NCBI GenBank assembly: GCA_019163175.1
Contig: JAFLKN010000016.1
Span: 142,238-206,237, forward strand
Reading direction: 5' to 3'
DNA length: 64,000 nt
Source: Prolixibacteraceae bacterium
GTDB taxonomy: Bacteria; Bacteroidota; Bacteroidia; Bacteroidales; Prolixibacteraceae
The notes under the pieces are model-generated. The model saw nothing but the letters and a program-made list of their open reading frames with translations. It was not told where the DNA came from and made no database searches. A program made the position numbers and the translations under genes. Each line of letters starts with the position of its first letter. Positions within the stretch are counted from its first letter, which is position 1. Positions 63,024 through 64,000 of the stretch are shown one piece after another.

Positions 63024-64000
63024 CTAAACTACGTAAGTTCTTGAAGTGGTATCTCCACCTCTTCCGGTCCAGTTGGTGTGGAAGAATTCGCCGCGAGGTT
63101 TGTCGGTCCGTTCGTAGGTGTGAGCGCCGAAATAGTCGCGCTGAGCCTGCAACAGGTTGGCTGGCAAACGTTCGCTGCGGAATCCATCGAAATAGCAAAG
63201 CGCTGAAGTCAATGCAGGAACCGGGATTCCGTTGGTCAGTGCAGTGGCACAAACACGACGCCATCCGGCCTGGGCTTTTTCAACGATTTCTTTGAAGTGC
63301 GGATCGAGCAACAAGTTCGATAATGTTGGGTTTTTGTCAAACGCAGTCTTAATATCGCCCAGGAATCTGGAACGGATGATGCAACCACCGCGCCACATCA
63401 GGGCAATACCACCGTAGTTGAGGTTCCATCCGTATTCTTTAGCTGCTTCCATCATAAGGTTGTAACCTTGTGCATACGAAATAATTTTGGCTCCGAACAA
63501 AGCATCTTTCAGGTCAGAAATCATCTGTGCTTTGTCTATGGTTTTGTCAACCACTGGGCCGCTGATCACTTTTGAAGCTTCAACGCGCATATCTTTCTGA
63601 GCTGATAAACAACGTGCAAATACCGATTCTCCAATCAATGTCAATGGAATTCCAAGGTCAAGGGCAGAAACAGCAGTCCATTTTCCAGTACCTTTTTGTC
63701 CGGCAGTGTCGAGGATTTTTTCAACCATTGGTTCACCGTCTTCGTCTTTGTAACCCAAAATATCACGAGTAATTTCAATCAGGTACGAATCCAGATCGCC
63801 TTCATTGTATTTTTTGAAAACTTCGTGCATTTCGTCGGCGCTCAAACCCAGCATTTCTTTCATCAACTGGTAAGCTTCGCAGATGATCTGCATATCGCCA
63901 TACTCAATTCCGTTGTGAACCATTTTTACGAAGTGACCGGCACCGCCTTCGCCAACCCAGTCGCAGCAAGGCGAACCGTCTTCCACTTTAGCTGATACAG
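63024..64000 (-). CDS. gnd: 6-phosphogluconate dehydrogenase, decarboxylating (3' part)
   Basis: This is the C-terminal 325 residues of 6-phosphogluconate dehydrogenase, which makes ribulose 5-phosphate, CO2 and NADPH in the oxidative pentose phosphate pathway. The frame stays open to the right edge (VSAKVEDGSPC at the edge), so the GTG at 63986 is internal and the NADP-binding Rossmann domain lies outside the window. The catalytic block GGAGHFVKMVHNGIEYGDMQ, GTGKWTAVSALDLG and the C-terminal RDYFGAHTYERTDKPRG are diagnostic. No frameshift. Cytosolic; unrelated to the PUL except as central sugar metabolism. Confidence 0.96.
   Translation of the reverse strand, partial: VSAKVEDGSPCCDWVGEGGAGHFVKMVHNGIEYGDMQIICEAYQLMKEMLGLSADEMHEVFKKYNEGDLDSYLIEITRDILGYKDEDGEPMVEKILDTAGQKGTGKWTAVSALDLGIPLTLIGESVFARCLSAQKDMRVEASKVISGPVVDKTIDKAQMISDLKDALFGAKIISYAQGYNLMMEAAKEYGWNLNYGGIALMWRGGCIIRSRFLGDIKTAFDKNPTLSNLLLDPHFKEIVEKAQAGWRRVCATALTNGIPVPALTSALCYFDGFRSERLPANLLQAQRDYFGAHTYERTDKPRGEFFHTNWTGRGGDTTSRTYVV

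Noticed and set aside
1..64000. CRISPR array, rRNA genes, insertion sequences or prophage
   Set aside because: I saw no regularly spaced direct repeats, no rRNA-like blocks and no transposase, integrase or phage structural protein in any reading frame.

Overview
The window reads as a chromosomal segment of a saccharolytic Bacteroidota. The phylum call rests on a SusC/SusD pair, type IX secretion (T9SS) C-terminal sorting domains, many Bacteroidota-type lipoproteins, weak Shine-Dalgarno sites, and families such as DUF3078, DUF3667 and DUF3823. Moderate GC and the sulfatase-rich content fit a Marinilabiliales/Prolixibacteraceae-like organism, but that finer placement is inference.

Positions 1-43830 form one very long, entirely plus-strand polysaccharide utilization locus (PUL). 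It begins with the 3' part of susC, susD and a DUF3823 lipoprotein, closed by a hairpin terminator at about 4867-4900. The catabolic part then follows: four GH71/GH99-like proteins, three GH92 alpha-mannosidase-family proteins, six sulfatases, an esterase, two secreted xylose-isomerase-like TIM-barrel proteins and a Tat-type Gfo/Idh/MocA oxidoreductase. After these come a beta-helix protein, an endonuclease/exonuclease/phosphatase (EEP) protein, a metallophosphoesterase, an SSS-family symporter, a cytosolic GH130 protein, a glycyl radical enzyme (GRE) with its activase, and a last sulfatase. The trio GH99-like, sulfatase and GH92 recurs three times. The enzyme set predicts a sulfated, possibly phosphorylated, alpha-mannose-containing glycan, cut outside or at the surface and desulfated and trimmed in the periplasm. 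A mannoside would then enter the cytosol through the symporter and be split by GH130. The role of the GRE is unknown.

Positions 43831-44456 are a gene-poor junction with a strong terminator, a tRNA-3'-end-like scrap and a start-less minus-strand reading frame, probably a relic of a mobile element. Positions 44457-48733 hold a D-lactate-dehydrogenase-like FAD/Fe-S protein and a seventh sulfatase.

Positions 48788-61535 are ordinary chromosome: a serine hydrolase, a YfcC-type transporter, imidazolonepropionase (hutI), a GH3-auxin-type adenylating enzyme, an M20 peptidase, formiminotransferase-cyclodeaminase (ftcD), DUF3078, DUF3667, a small ABM protein and a DUF4412-like protein. An AT-rich abiH-type phage-defence gene (61828-62931) follows. 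Two hairpins separate it from the convergent gnd (6-phosphogluconate dehydrogenase), which runs off the right edge.
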